Source of the DNA: a bacterium
GTDB lineage: Bacteria > JACRDZ01 > JAQUKH01
Direction of reading: 5' to 3'
NCBI GenBank assembly: GCA_040754625.1
Contig: JBFMCF010000113.1
Span: 1-43,175 of the forward strand
Length of the DNA stretch: 43,175 nucleotides
This document shows, one piece after another, positions 34,809 to 42,944 of this stretch. Made by a program: the position numbers and the translations under genes. Under the pieces are notes generated by a model, which made no database searches, was not told the DNA's origin, and was given only the letters and a program-made list of their open reading frames with translations. Positions within the stretch are counted from its first letter, which is position 1. Every line of letters begins with the position of its first letter.

Positions 34809-36752
34809 ATGCTGAGTGGACTAAAAAAAGAATTATATTTTAAGATTACAATAGTAGGAGTCATATCTGTTTTGGTACCAAGTTTGGTCTTTTATTTTTC
34901 TTCCGCTAAAATCCTGACTAAAATGGTGGGTGCGAATCTAAAGGGGATTTCAGAACGGTTTTCCAATAATTTCCATTTGGTTATTGCAAATAATATAGAA
35001 CATGTGGAAGATCTGGCCTGCAATCCTTTCCTGGTTTATTTCACACAAAAAGCCAATGAAAAAAATACCGCCGGAAATCAAGAAAACACAAGCAAGGCAA
35101 TTCAGGATATAGATACAAAGTGGATAAACGGAAGTTTACCGCAGGATTTTATCGATAATATTTTGAAAAATTCCTTAAGTATTTTGCTGAGAGATAACAT
35201 AAATTACCAGGCAAATTATATGGAAATTTTTGTTACAGATAAAAGGGGCGTTGTTATCGCGGCAACGAACAAGACGTCTGATTATTATCAAGCCGATGAG
35301 ACATGGTGGCAAAAAGCGTATAACAGCGGCAATGGTGAAAATTATATTGATAAAATCGGGTTTGACAGCAGTGCGAACTTATATTCTTTGGATATATGCC
35401 TTCCAATAAGGGATAAGAAAGATAATAATGTAATCGGAATAATAAAAGCGGTTTCTGATATTAAAAAGGTCATATATCCGGCTTTTTCCGAAAAGATAGG
35501 TGAGACGGGCAGGGCGGGACTTATTTCTTCGGATGGTACAACCATATTTGGCAGGGACGGTTTCATGGTCAAAGTATTCAATAAGGAAATAACAGACAAA
35601 ATTAAGCATGAAAAAGATTTTTTTGTTGATTACTGTCCCCGGACCAAAGAGAAAATGATTTTTGCCGCTGCGCCTGTTACCCAAAAGGAATTTTCAATCG
35701 GTGATAATATGTATGTTGTAATCAGCCAGAATTTAAGCGAGGCTGTTAAACCGGTAAAACAATTAATAATGATTATTTTTATTGTCGGATTTATGACATG
35801 GATAGTCGTTATTTATTTTGTGAGATTGTTTTTAACCAGGCTTGTGAATGTTATAAATATTATTAATGAAGGCATGAGGGCGATTGAATCCAGTAAAATT
35901 ACTATTGCCCATCCCTCAAATGCGAGGGATGAACTTGAAAATCTGACTATGACCTTTAATAGTATGGTGCAGGCTATTAAGGAAAGAGATAAATTAAAAG
36001 TAGATAAATCAGAATTGGAAACAATTTCAAAGGAACTCATTGATAAAAATGTTGAATTGGGGGAATTTATTTATTCCATTTCTCATGATTTAAGGGCGCC
36101 CGTGGTTTCAATAAGCGGATACTCTTCAATTCTTTTGGAGGAATACGCTGACAGATTAGATGACGAAGGGAAAAAATATTTGAAGAGGATAAGTGAAAAT
36201 ACGGCGTTTATGGAACAATTAATTCATGATCTGATTGATTTATCCCGTGCAGAAAGGATTAATTTTGTTTTCCAGGACGTTGACGTATCGGAAATATTAG
36301 AAGCTGTTTCCTCGCAATTCAGCGAAGAAATCAGAAAAAAGAAGATTAATTTTGTCGTTAAATCCAGGCTGAAAAAGATTTATGCCGATAAAATAAAAAT
36401 TATACAGGTATTTAATAATCTTATCGGCAATGCCATAAAATATATAGATACTGACAAGGCTCCGTATATTGAGATTGGAGGAGAAATGGACGGGGATTTC
36501 TATAAATTTTATATCAAGGACAATGGTATCGGAATCTCAAAGGCGAATCAATCCAAAATATTCAAGCTTTTTTACCGCGTGGAGGGAACGGGTATTTCAG
36601 GGACAGGCGTTGGTTTGAATATTGTCAAGAAAATTGTTGAAAGACACCAGGGAAAAATCTGGGTTGAATCTGAGCTTGGCAAAGGATCAACTTTTTATTT
36701 TACCTTGTATAAATCACTCTGTGATATTAACGAAAAAAATGATAAAATTTAA
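34809..36752 (+). CDS. Membrane histidine kinase with dCache-like sensor
   Basis: A 647-residue sensor kinase. Membrane helix 1 at about 12-30, a large extracytoplasmic domain of the dCache type (TDKRGVVIAATN around 143-154, ETWW at 164-167, second lobe near 235-310), helix 2 at about 318-342, a HAMP region, then HisKA with the phospho-acceptor His426 in ISHDLRAP, and an HATPase domain with NLIGNAIKY, DNGIGIS and GTGVGLNIVKKIVERHQG. The kinase core is of the phytochrome-like/ETR type that typically signals to small Rcp1-like regulators, and such a gene follows. Confidence 0.94.
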   Translation: MLSGLKKELYFKITIVGVISVLVPSLVFYFSSAKILTKMVGANLKGISERFSNNFHLVIANNIEHVEDLACNPFLVYFTQKANEKNTAGNQENTSKAIQDIDTKWINGSLPQDFIDNILKNSLSILLRDNINYQANYMEIFVTDKRGVVIAATNKTSDYYQADETWWQKAYNSGNGENYIDKIGFDSSANLYSLDICLPIRDKKDNNVIGIIKAVSDIKKVIYPAFSEKIGETGRAGLISSDGTTIFGRDGFMVKVFNKEITDKIKHEKDFFVDYCPRTKEKMIFAAAPVTQKEFSIGDNMYVVISQNLSEAVKPVKQLIMIIFIVGFMTWIVVIYFVRLFLTRLVNVINIINEGMRAIESSKITIAHPSNARDELENLTMTFNSMVQAIKERDKLKVDKSELETISKELIDKNVELGEFIYSISHDLRAPVVSISGYSSILLEEYADRLDDEGKKYLKRISENTAFMEQLIHDLIDLSRAERINFVFQDVDVSEILEAVSSQFSEEIRKKKINFVVKSRLKKIYADKIKIIQVFNNLIGNAIKYIDTDKAPYIEIGGEMDGDFYKFYIKDNGIGISKANQSKIFKLFYRVEGTGISGTGVGLNIVKKIVERHQGKIWVESELGKGSTFYFTLYKSLCDINEKNDKI

Positions 36753-36765
36753 AGGAGGAAATTTA

Positions 36766-37206
36766 ATGTCAATGAATTTGATCGAAATTTTGCTTGTAGA
36801 GGATAATCCTGACCATATTACTTTGATTTTGCATGCCTTGAAGGATAATAAAGTGGTGAACAATATTCATGTGGCTGAGGATGGAGAATTGGCCATGGAT
36901 TATCTTTATCACAGGGGTAAATTTAATGATACAAAAAAGTTCCCGGCGCCAAACCTGATTCTTTTGGATGTTAAACTGCCCAAGCTCGACGGATTTGAGG
37001 TCTTAAAAGCTGTAAAGGGCGACCCCGCATTAAAAAAGATACCGGTTGTTATGCTGACTACCTCGGATAAGGATGAAGAAATTATCCGAGGTTATAGCGA
37101 AGGAGCCAACAGCTACGTTACCAAACCCGTTGATTTTAATGAATTCCAGAAAAAAATAAAAAATCTTGATATGTATTGGGCGCTGGTGAGCGAATTACCT
37201 ACTTGA
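36766..37206 (+). CDS. Single-domain response regulator, Rcp1-like
   Basis: A 146-residue receiver domain without output. I set the start at 36766, where AAAGGAGGA lies 6-7 bases upstream; a longer frame reaches back into the kinase gene. Acidic pocket VEDNPDH at 11-17, phospho-acceptor Asp68 in LLDVKLP, Thr98/Thr99 and Lys120 are all present. The family pattern (NNIHVAEDGELAMDYLYHRG) is that of Rcp1. Cognate kinase is most likely the preceding gene. Confidence 0.93.
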   Translation: MSMNLIEILLVEDNPDHITLILHALKDNKVVNNIHVAEDGELAMDYLYHRGKFNDTKKFPAPNLILLDVKLPKLDGFEVLKAVKGDPALKKIPVVMLTTSDKDEEIIRGYSEGANSYVTKPVDFNEFQKKIKNLDMYWALVSELPT

Positions 37207-37277
37207 GAGGACAGTGATGAAACAATAGTCATAATAATAAGGTAAATAGAATAGTAAAAAAAATTGGAGCTTGCCTA

Positions 37278-38249
37278 ATGTCGGGAGAAAGAAAAGTAAA
37301 GGTTTTAGTTGTTGAAGATAATAATGACCACGCTTTTTTAGTTAAAAGAGCGTTAGAAAAAACACCTGAATTTTTTTTAGTTAAGGTAGTTGACAGCGTG
37401 GAGAAATGCCTTGAAGAGATTCAAAAAGGAGAATTTAATATTATAATAAGCGATTATAAATTGCCCGGTTTTACCGGACTGACATTATTGTCGCAATTAA
37501 AAAAGAAAAACATTGATCTGCCGTTAGTTATGCTTACAGGATCGGGGAATGAGGAGATAGCGGTAAAGGCAATGAAAGAAGGGGCTTATGACTATGTAAT
37601 TAAAGAGCCGGATTATTTTAAGACTATACCGCTGGTTATAAGAAGGGCCTTGGACCGCTACAGGGATAAAAAAGAAAAAGAAAGATTGGAAGATGAGATT
37701 AAAAAGAAAATGCTGGAACTGGAGGATGTTAATAAAAAATTGGCCATTCTTTCGATAACAGACGGGCTTACAGAAATTTTTAATTACCGCTATTTGGGCG
37801 AGGTTTTGGAAAAAGAATGTGAAAGGACAAAACGTATTGAAGGCAATATTTCCTGCATAATTATAGATGTCGATTTTTTTAAAAATATTAATGATAAATT
37901 TGGGCACCAGGCCGGAGATTATATACTTCAGCAGCTTAGCAAGATATTTTATAAAAATCTCCGCCGGATTGATACTATAGGACGCTATGGGGGCGACGAG
38001 TTCATTTTAATTCTTCCTGAAACGACCGCGGAAGGAGCGGAAACCGTAAGTGAGAAATTAAGGAAATTGATTGAGAACAAGGTTTTTGTTTTTGAAGGAA
38101 ACAGCATCAAGGTTACTATAAGTATCGGCATTGCTTCATTTAAGGGGGAGAAACTACTTACAAAAGAATTGGTTATAAAATTGGCAGATGATGCGCTATA
38201 CAAGGCTAAAAACAACGGGCGCAACAGGATAGAAGTGGTGTCCGGTTAA
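37278..38249 (+). CDS. Response regulator with GGDEF domain (diguanylate cyclase)
   Basis: Predicted c-di-GMP synthase of 323 residues. REC domain at 7-125 with Asp59 as phospho-acceptor (IISDYKLPG) and Lys109; a coiled coil at about 128-156; a GGDEF domain with the intact signature YGGDEF (GGDEF at 238-242) and an RxxD inhibitory site (RRID, 229-232) five residues before it. It should be active and feedback-inhibited. A GGAG lies 11 bases before the ATG. It follows the Rcp1-like regulator and may be driven by the same kinase. Confidence 0.93.
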   Translation: MSGERKVKVLVVEDNNDHAFLVKRALEKTPEFFLVKVVDSVEKCLEEIQKGEFNIIISDYKLPGFTGLTLLSQLKKKNIDLPLVMLTGSGNEEIAVKAMKEGAYDYVIKEPDYFKTIPLVIRRALDRYRDKKEKERLEDEIKKKMLELEDVNKKLAILSITDGLTEIFNYRYLGEVLEKECERTKRIEGNISCIIIDVDFFKNINDKFGHQAGDYILQQLSKIFYKNLRRIDTIGRYGGDEFILILPETTAEGAETVSEKLRKLIENKVFVFEGNSIKVTISIGIASFKGEKLLTKELVIKLADDALYKAKNNGRNRIEVVSG

Positions 38250-38270
38250 GCATAAACATCTTCCAAGGCT

Positions 38271-39272
38271 CTAAATATTTTTAATGATTTTTAAAAGATA
38301 AACCAGCGACCGTTCTTCCGAGGATATGGATTTCTCACTTAAAATTTTAAATGCTTTTCTGATTTTGTTAGCTGGAAATTTTTTCATGAGTTTGAGTATC
38401 TCTTCCACGGTATCAGGGTCGTATTTTTTATAAATTATTGCTGCATATTTGACGGCCTTTTCGATATCTTTCTTATTATAATTCGTATTAACGTTTTTCC
38501 ACTGCGTTTCTGTAATCTCCCAGGAATACAAAACCAGGACTTTATATTTGATTTTCGGCTTATTATTAAAGATATTTATTTCTTTTGAACTGAAAGCTTC
38601 CAGCAAATTGTATTGCAAAAGCTCTTCCAAACCTTCATTTATTTGGGACAAACTTAAATTATATTTCAAGGCAAGCATATCGGGGTCTATTTCCCAGTGG
38701 GTATCAAAAGGAATTAGTTTTATTTCCATAAGATTGATAAAATAAGTGAATAACCCTGTGAATGAAAGCCTTTTCTCCCATCCAAAAATCCAGAGGGTTT
38801 CGGGAATGACAAGATAATCAATATTAGGATATTTATACGGCAAATGGTCTTCTTTCAGGCTTAATAATTTTATTCCGGGGTTATCTTTAAAATGAGGGTC
38901 AAATTCAATAAGTTCATATTTTTTATAAAGAATATTCAGGATTTTTGTTATTTTATCGTAGGCTTTTTTGGATGTCATATCAGGACAAAGATATTCTTTG
39001 ATATCTGCGTATTTTACTTTAACTTCACCATTGACGTCTCCTGTGAAATTTTTTAAAAGAAACAGATAGGCCAAAAAAACATCTTTATCATCGGAATACA
39101 ACATTCTTTTTCCAAACGTTTTATTTGTAAGAAATTTTTCAGGGAGAAGGATGTCTTTTTTTATGGATTGTTCTGTTTGAATGAAAAGTTTTTTTTCATT
39201 TGAGAATTCTTCCGCTCTTAGGCACGTAAAAGATATAAGAAAAAGGGTTAAAAAAATTGAATATCTGTTCAT
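38271..39272 (-). CDS. Exported protein of unknown function with winged-helix-like modules
   Basis: I do not recognise the family. From the ATG at 39272 (MNRYSIFLTL) it is 333 residues with a clear signal peptide ending near LRA-EE. Two internal segments, roughly residues 75-150 (VKYADIKEYLCPDMTSKKAYDKI and following) and 190-245 (IDPDMLALKYNLSLSQINEGL and following), look like helix-turn-helix or winged-helix folds of the replication-initiator kind, which is odd for an exported protein. The C terminus is a Lys-rich helix bundle. It converges on the diguanylate cyclase gene and diverges from the beta-helix lipoprotein gene. Confidence 0.7.
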   Translation of the reverse strand: MNRYSIFLTLFLISFTCLRAEEFSNEKKLFIQTEQSIKKDILLPEKFLTNKTFGKRMLYSDDKDVFLAYLFLLKNFTGDVNGEVKVKYADIKEYLCPDMTSKKAYDKITKILNILYKKYELIEFDPHFKDNPGIKLLSLKEDHLPYKYPNIDYLVIPETLWIFGWEKRLSFTGLFTYFINLMEIKLIPFDTHWEIDPDMLALKYNLSLSQINEGLEELLQYNLLEAFSSKEINIFNNKPKIKYKVLVLYSWEITETQWKNVNTNYNKKDIEKAVKYAAIIYKKYDPDTVEEILKLMKKFPANKIRKAFKILSEKSISSEERSLVYLLKIIKNI

Positions 39273-39338
39273 GAATAAATTATACCTGAAATTTATTAAA
39301 ATATACAAAGTTTTTGTGTTAAAATATATTCCGGAACC

Positions 39339-40205
39339 ATGATAAAAATAAGTTTATTGATTATACTTCTACTTATCGGCTGCCAGAAGACAAATTTTAG
39401 GGAAACTGTTGTTAAAAATGGCAGATTTGAAAATATATCTATATCACAGGATATAGTTTGGGAAGGCAATATAAACATTGCCGGGGTTGTTACAGTCAAA
39501 AGACGGGCAGTTTTAACAATTCTCCCCGGGACAAAAATTTTGTTCAAAAAAGTAAACTTGGATAATGATGAAATAGGAGACAGCGAATTAAATATTGAGG
39601 GGAAAATTATCGCAGAAGGTACAAGGGAAGCTCCAATTGTGTTTACATCGTTTGAAAAAGACAAAAAACCGGCTGACTGGAAATTTGTATATCTTTCTTT
39701 TAATGATAAAAGCCGGCTTTCCTATTGTAAATTTGAATATGCTTTTACAGGCCTTCAGGTGCATTATTCGGAAGCGTATATTGACCATTGTTTTTTCGAA
39801 AATAATGTAGAAGGCATGCGGTATTCAACTGTGAAGCTTCTTCTGAAAAATAATATGTTTCGTAATAATATTTATGGGTTAAGATATGAAGAGAGGCGGT
39901 CAGAAGCTGAAATTTCGCATAATGATTTTTCACAGAATGATTTTGGGGTTTTTTGTGTTATGAGGTCGGACAATAACACCAGGTTTTATAACAATAACAT
40001 CTGCAACAATAAAAAATATAATTTTATTATGGGCCAGGAGCAGGAAAAAAGTATAACTGTGAAATCAAATTATTGGGGGTCGGATAACGAATCTGAAATT
40101 CTCCTGGGGATATTTGACGGCCGGAAGGAGGAAACAATAGGGATAATTAATTTTTTACCTTATTTGCGGGAAAAAGTTGTTATAGACGGATGGGAAAGTT
40201 TATGA
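39339..40205 (+). CDS. Lipoprotein with right-handed beta-helix
   Basis: A 288-residue predicted lipoprotein: lipobox LLIGC with Cys15, then the motif VKRRAVLTILPGTKILF that opens many parallel beta-helix (pectate-lyase-like) proteins. Rungs such as SRLSYCKFEYAFTGLQVHYS, AYIDHCFFENNVEGMRYS, LLLKNNMFRNNIYGLRYE and AEISHNDFSQNDFGVF follow. No catalytic residues can be named; such folds bind or cut polysaccharide or are structural. First gene of a four-gene operon: its stop overlaps the next start (ATGA). Confidence 0.85.
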   Translation: MIKISLLIILLLIGCQKTNFRETVVKNGRFENISISQDIVWEGNINIAGVVTVKRRAVLTILPGTKILFKKVNLDNDEIGDSELNIEGKIIAEGTREAPIVFTSFEKDKKPADWKFVYLSFNDKSRLSYCKFEYAFTGLQVHYSEAYIDHCFFENNVEGMRYSTVKLLLKNNMFRNNIYGLRYEERRSEAEISHNDFSQNDFGVFCVMRSDNNTRFYNNNICNNKKYNFIMGQEQEKSITVKSNYWGSDNESEILLGIFDGRKEETIGIINFLPYLREKVVIDGWESL

Positions 40206-41155
40206 AAATACTTGCGCCAATTGATAATATCAATGAGTTAGAGGGATTAATTACGGAGGGAGCTGATGAGTTCTACGGCGGTTTTATACCCTATGCCTGG
40301 TTCAGGGAATATGGGGCCGCGGGTTCTCTCAACAGGAGAAATTTTCTGTCTGCACAGATAAAAAGTGAAAAAGAACTTTCAAAGATTGTTGAAATTATCC
40401 ATTCTCATAAAAAGCGTTTTTATCTTGCTTTAAATCAAAAACTGTTTTTTTCCAGTCAATACCCGTTCATGAATAATTTTATAAAATATATTGCGGGTAT
40501 ACATGTTGACGGCATTATTACCGCCGACCTGGGATTTAACCTTTATCTTAAAAAAGAGGACTATAATATCCCTGTTATTCTTTCAACGCTTGCGCAGGTA
40601 ATGAACAGCGGCTCTGCCGGATTTTATCGTGAATTGGGAATTAAAAGGATTGTTTTATCACGTGATTTAAGCTTGAAAGAAATTAAGAAAATAGTAAACG
40701 AAAATCCGTCTCTTGAATTTGAGGTTTTAATACTTATCGGAAAATGCTTTAATTTGGAAGGTTTTTGCACCTATGAACATTGTAATCCAAACCGTATCTG
40801 GCCCTGTAACCAGGAATATAAAATAACTTTTAATAAAGAAGTTAATTTTGAAAACGAGGTTGCAAGACAGATTAAAGCCTGGAGCCAGACCAGGCGGACA
40901 GATGCATGTGGATTATGCGCCTTAAATTATCTGAAGAAAATCAATATAAAAAGCTTAAAAATAGTCGGCCGGGGTGCAAGCTATGAACGAAAAATAAAAA
41001 CGGTAAAATCTCTTAAATTTCTTTTGGATTATTTAAAAAATAAAAAAAATATTGAAAATGAAATGTTTTACGCTTTAGCCAAAAAAAAATATGAAAATAT
41101 TTTCGGACATAGCTGCGTAAAAGCAAATTGCTATTTTCCGGAGCTGGCCATATGA
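40202..41155 (+). CDS. Peptidase U32 family protein, UbiU-like
   Basis: A 317-residue U32 protein. N terminus APIDNINELEGLITEGADEFYGG is the family hallmark. Six Cys lie late in the chain: 182, 189, 194, 202, 236 and 239; the C-x6-C pair at 182/189 and later Cys resemble the four ligands of the [4Fe-4S] cluster in UbiU. UbiU/UbiV act together in oxygen-independent hydroxylation. I choose the ATG at 40202, which overlaps the previous stop by 4 bases, over the one at 40190. A U32-type partner follows directly. The substrate is unknown, since ubiquinone genes are not seen. Confidence 0.85.
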   Translation: MKILAPIDNINELEGLITEGADEFYGGFIPYAWFREYGAAGSLNRRNFLSAQIKSEKELSKIVEIIHSHKKRFYLALNQKLFFSSQYPFMNNFIKYIAGIHVDGIITADLGFNLYLKKEDYNIPVILSTLAQVMNSGSAGFYRELGIKRIVLSRDLSLKEIKKIVNENPSLEFEVLILIGKCFNLEGFCTYEHCNPNRIWPCNQEYKITFNKEVNFENEVARQIKAWSQTRRTDACGLCALNYLKKINIKSLKIVGRGASYERKIKTVKSLKFLLDYLKNKKNIENEMFYALAKKKYENIFGHSCVKANCYFPELAI

Positions 41156-41955
41156 AAATTTTAAATATATCAAAAATCGAAAAAGCTGTATATTGTAACG
41201 ATGTTTCAATTCTTAAAAAAATTAAGAAAAAGAATAAGTTCTCCAGAATTTATTTCGGAGAGGAATTTTGCCCGTTTCGTCTTCCCACAAAAGAAGATTT
41301 AGAATCAGTGATTAAATATGCCAGGAAAAATAAATTGCAATTTACATTTGTAACCCCCTGGCTGACGGATGATGCCCTGGCAAGGGTCCGGGGTTTATTG
41401 GAAGTTGTTCCTTTTGGCTCCGAGGTCGTAATAAATGATTACGGGCTCCTTTTGGCGCTTAAAAGGGAAAAAAACAATTTTATTCCGGTCCTTGGCCGTT
41501 TATTAAACGGCCAAATCAGGGGATTACGGGCCAATTATGAAAGACGTTTAACCAAAAATATTTTAAAAAATTTCCAGAGCTGTCATCCGCAGATTGAAAC
41601 TTTGGCTGATTTCTATAAAAATAACGGCATAAACAGGATAGAACTGGATAATTTGCCACAAGGGATTAAAACCGGGTTTGAAAATAAGCGTTTTTCCGGA
41701 TCATTGTACTATCCTTACGGGTATATTACTGTAACAAGGTTCTGTCCTTATATTATTTTAAAAAACAGATTTAATCTTATTTTTTCGATAAAAAAATGCA
41801 ATAAAACATGTCTTAAATCCATTTTTCCCATGGAAAATAAAGAGACTGACAGGAAAATTTTTGTAATAGGGAATTCTCATTTTTTTAAAAACAACAACAT
41901 ACCTAAAAATTTATCTGAATTAGGGATTGACAGGTTGGTAGAGGAATTATTTTAA
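41152..41955 (+). CDS. Peptidase U32-like partner, UbiV-like
   Basis: A 267-residue divergent U32 protein. Cysteines at 40, 198, 216 and 220 match the pattern I recall for E. coli UbiV (Cys39, then C-x12-C-x3-C); here the spacing is C-x17-C-x3-C. Other UbiV-like traits are IYFGEEFCPFR at 34-43, FVTPWLTDDAL and NRIELDNLPQG. The start at 41152 overlaps the upstream stop by 4 bases, and its own stop overlaps the permease start by one base. Together with its partner it probably forms a heterodimer holding two Fe-S clusters. Confidence 0.75.
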   Translation: MKILNISKIEKAVYCNDVSILKKIKKKNKFSRIYFGEEFCPFRLPTKEDLESVIKYARKNKLQFTFVTPWLTDDALARVRGLLEVVPFGSEVVINDYGLLLALKREKNNFIPVLGRLLNGQIRGLRANYERRLTKNILKNFQSCHPQIETLADFYKNNGINRIELDNLPQGIKTGFENKRFSGSLYYPYGYITVTRFCPYIILKNRFNLIFSIKKCNKTCLKSIFPMENKETDRKIFVIGNSHFFKNNNIPKNLSELGIDRLVEELF

Positions 41956-42944
41956 TGGAGAATATTTTTAGTGTTTTTTATGTAATTTTTGAGGAAATAA
42001 AAATAATGGGCCCATACTTTTTTTTTAGCGTAATTTTGGGGGCAGTGCTGAAAACATACAAAATTGACCGGAAGCTTTATAGTTTTCTCAACCAATCTCC
42101 TGTAATTTCTATCCTTATAGCGACAACAGCAGGTGTAGTTTCACCAATGTGTTCATGCGGCATACTTCCGGTATTTATAACCCTTCTGGATATAGGTGCT
42201 CCCTTGTCTGCGTCAATAAGCCTTTTAATTACGTCACCCGTCATGAGTCCTGATGCTTTTATTTTAACCTATGGGGGCCTGGGGTATAAGATGGCTTATA
42301 TTAAACTATTCGGGGCAGTTTTTATTGGTATCCTGTCCGGTTTTGTTTTTTTGTATCTTGAAAAAAGAAAGTTCTTTTCGGAAAGCGTCCTGAAAAGCAA
42401 TATTTATACAAATAAAAAAGGAGTGTGCCAGATAAAAAAGAGGTCAGAAATAGATAGTTTAAACGGTTTGAACTGTTTGAACCGTTTAAACGACAAAGAA
42501 AAACGGCTTCCGGTTGATACCCAATTGGCGGACAATAAACTCCTCTTTTTTTACAAAAGGGCAAGGGAACTTTTTATCTTTATTGGAAAATTTTCACTGT
42601 TAGCCGTAATCGTTGAAGCAATAATCGCAGTATACATACCTTATGAATGGGTAGAAGCGGTCTTGGGGAAAAAAGCCGGAATTTTATCGATTTTTAACGC
42701 GGTATTAATTGGTATCCCTCTTCCTGTTAACGGGATATCGGTGATAAATGTTTTAAAGGGATTAATGGAAAAAGGCATGTCAAACGGCGCGGCTGTTGCT
42801 TTTATGTTTGCGGGTCCTGTCACCGCAATACCCGCGATAACAGCCCTTGCCGGAATGGTAGAAAAGAGGATCGTCTGGATATTTCTGATTCTAGGCATAC
42901 TTAGTTCGGCAATTTTAGGATTTTTCGGACAGTTCATTATTTAA
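41955..42944 (+). CDS. ArsP/DUF318-type permease
   Basis: A 329-residue membrane protein of the family that includes ArsP, an exporter of trivalent organoarsenicals. Two similar halves of about four helices flank a hydrophilic loop. The first half has the signature SPMCSCGILPV (Cys66 and Cys68) and LITSPVMSPDAFILTYGGLG; the second half has GIPLPVNGISVINVLKG and MFAGPVTAIPAI. The loop (about 140-195) contains a 12-residue insert SLNGLNCLNRLN at 168-179 encoded by four 9-base repeats. What it transports here is unknown; operon position suggests a product or substrate of the U32 pair. Confidence 0.88.
   Translation: MENIFSVFYVIFEEIKIMGPYFFFSVILGAVLKTYKIDRKLYSFLNQSPVISILIATTAGVVSPMCSCGILPVFITLLDIGAPLSASISLLITSPVMSPDAFILTYGGLGYKMAYIKLFGAVFIGILSGFVFLYLEKRKFFSESVLKSNIYTNKKGVCQIKKRSEIDSLNGLNCLNRLNDKEKRLPVDTQLADNKLLFFYKRARELFIFIGKFSLLAVIVEAIIAVYIPYEWVEAVLGKKAGILSIFNAVLIGIPLPVNGISVINVLKGLMEKGMSNGAAVAFMFAGPVTAIPAITALAGMVEKRIVWIFLILGILSSAILGFFGQFII
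42456..42491. repeat. 9-bp tandem repeat array (GTTTAAAC family) inside the permease gene
   Basis: Four units, AGTTTAAAC, GGTTTGAAC, TGTTTGAAC and CGTTTAAAC, in phase with the codons, so each adds X-Leu-Asn. The family is the same as that in the cooS, acsB and acsC gaps 35 kb away. The insert lies in the soluble loop between the two halves of the permease. Confidence 0.88.

Noticed and set aside
36622-36765. Longer N terminus for the Rcp1-like regulator
   Set aside because: It lies inside the kinase gene and has no receiver-domain features; a strong ribosome-binding site precedes the ATG at 36766.
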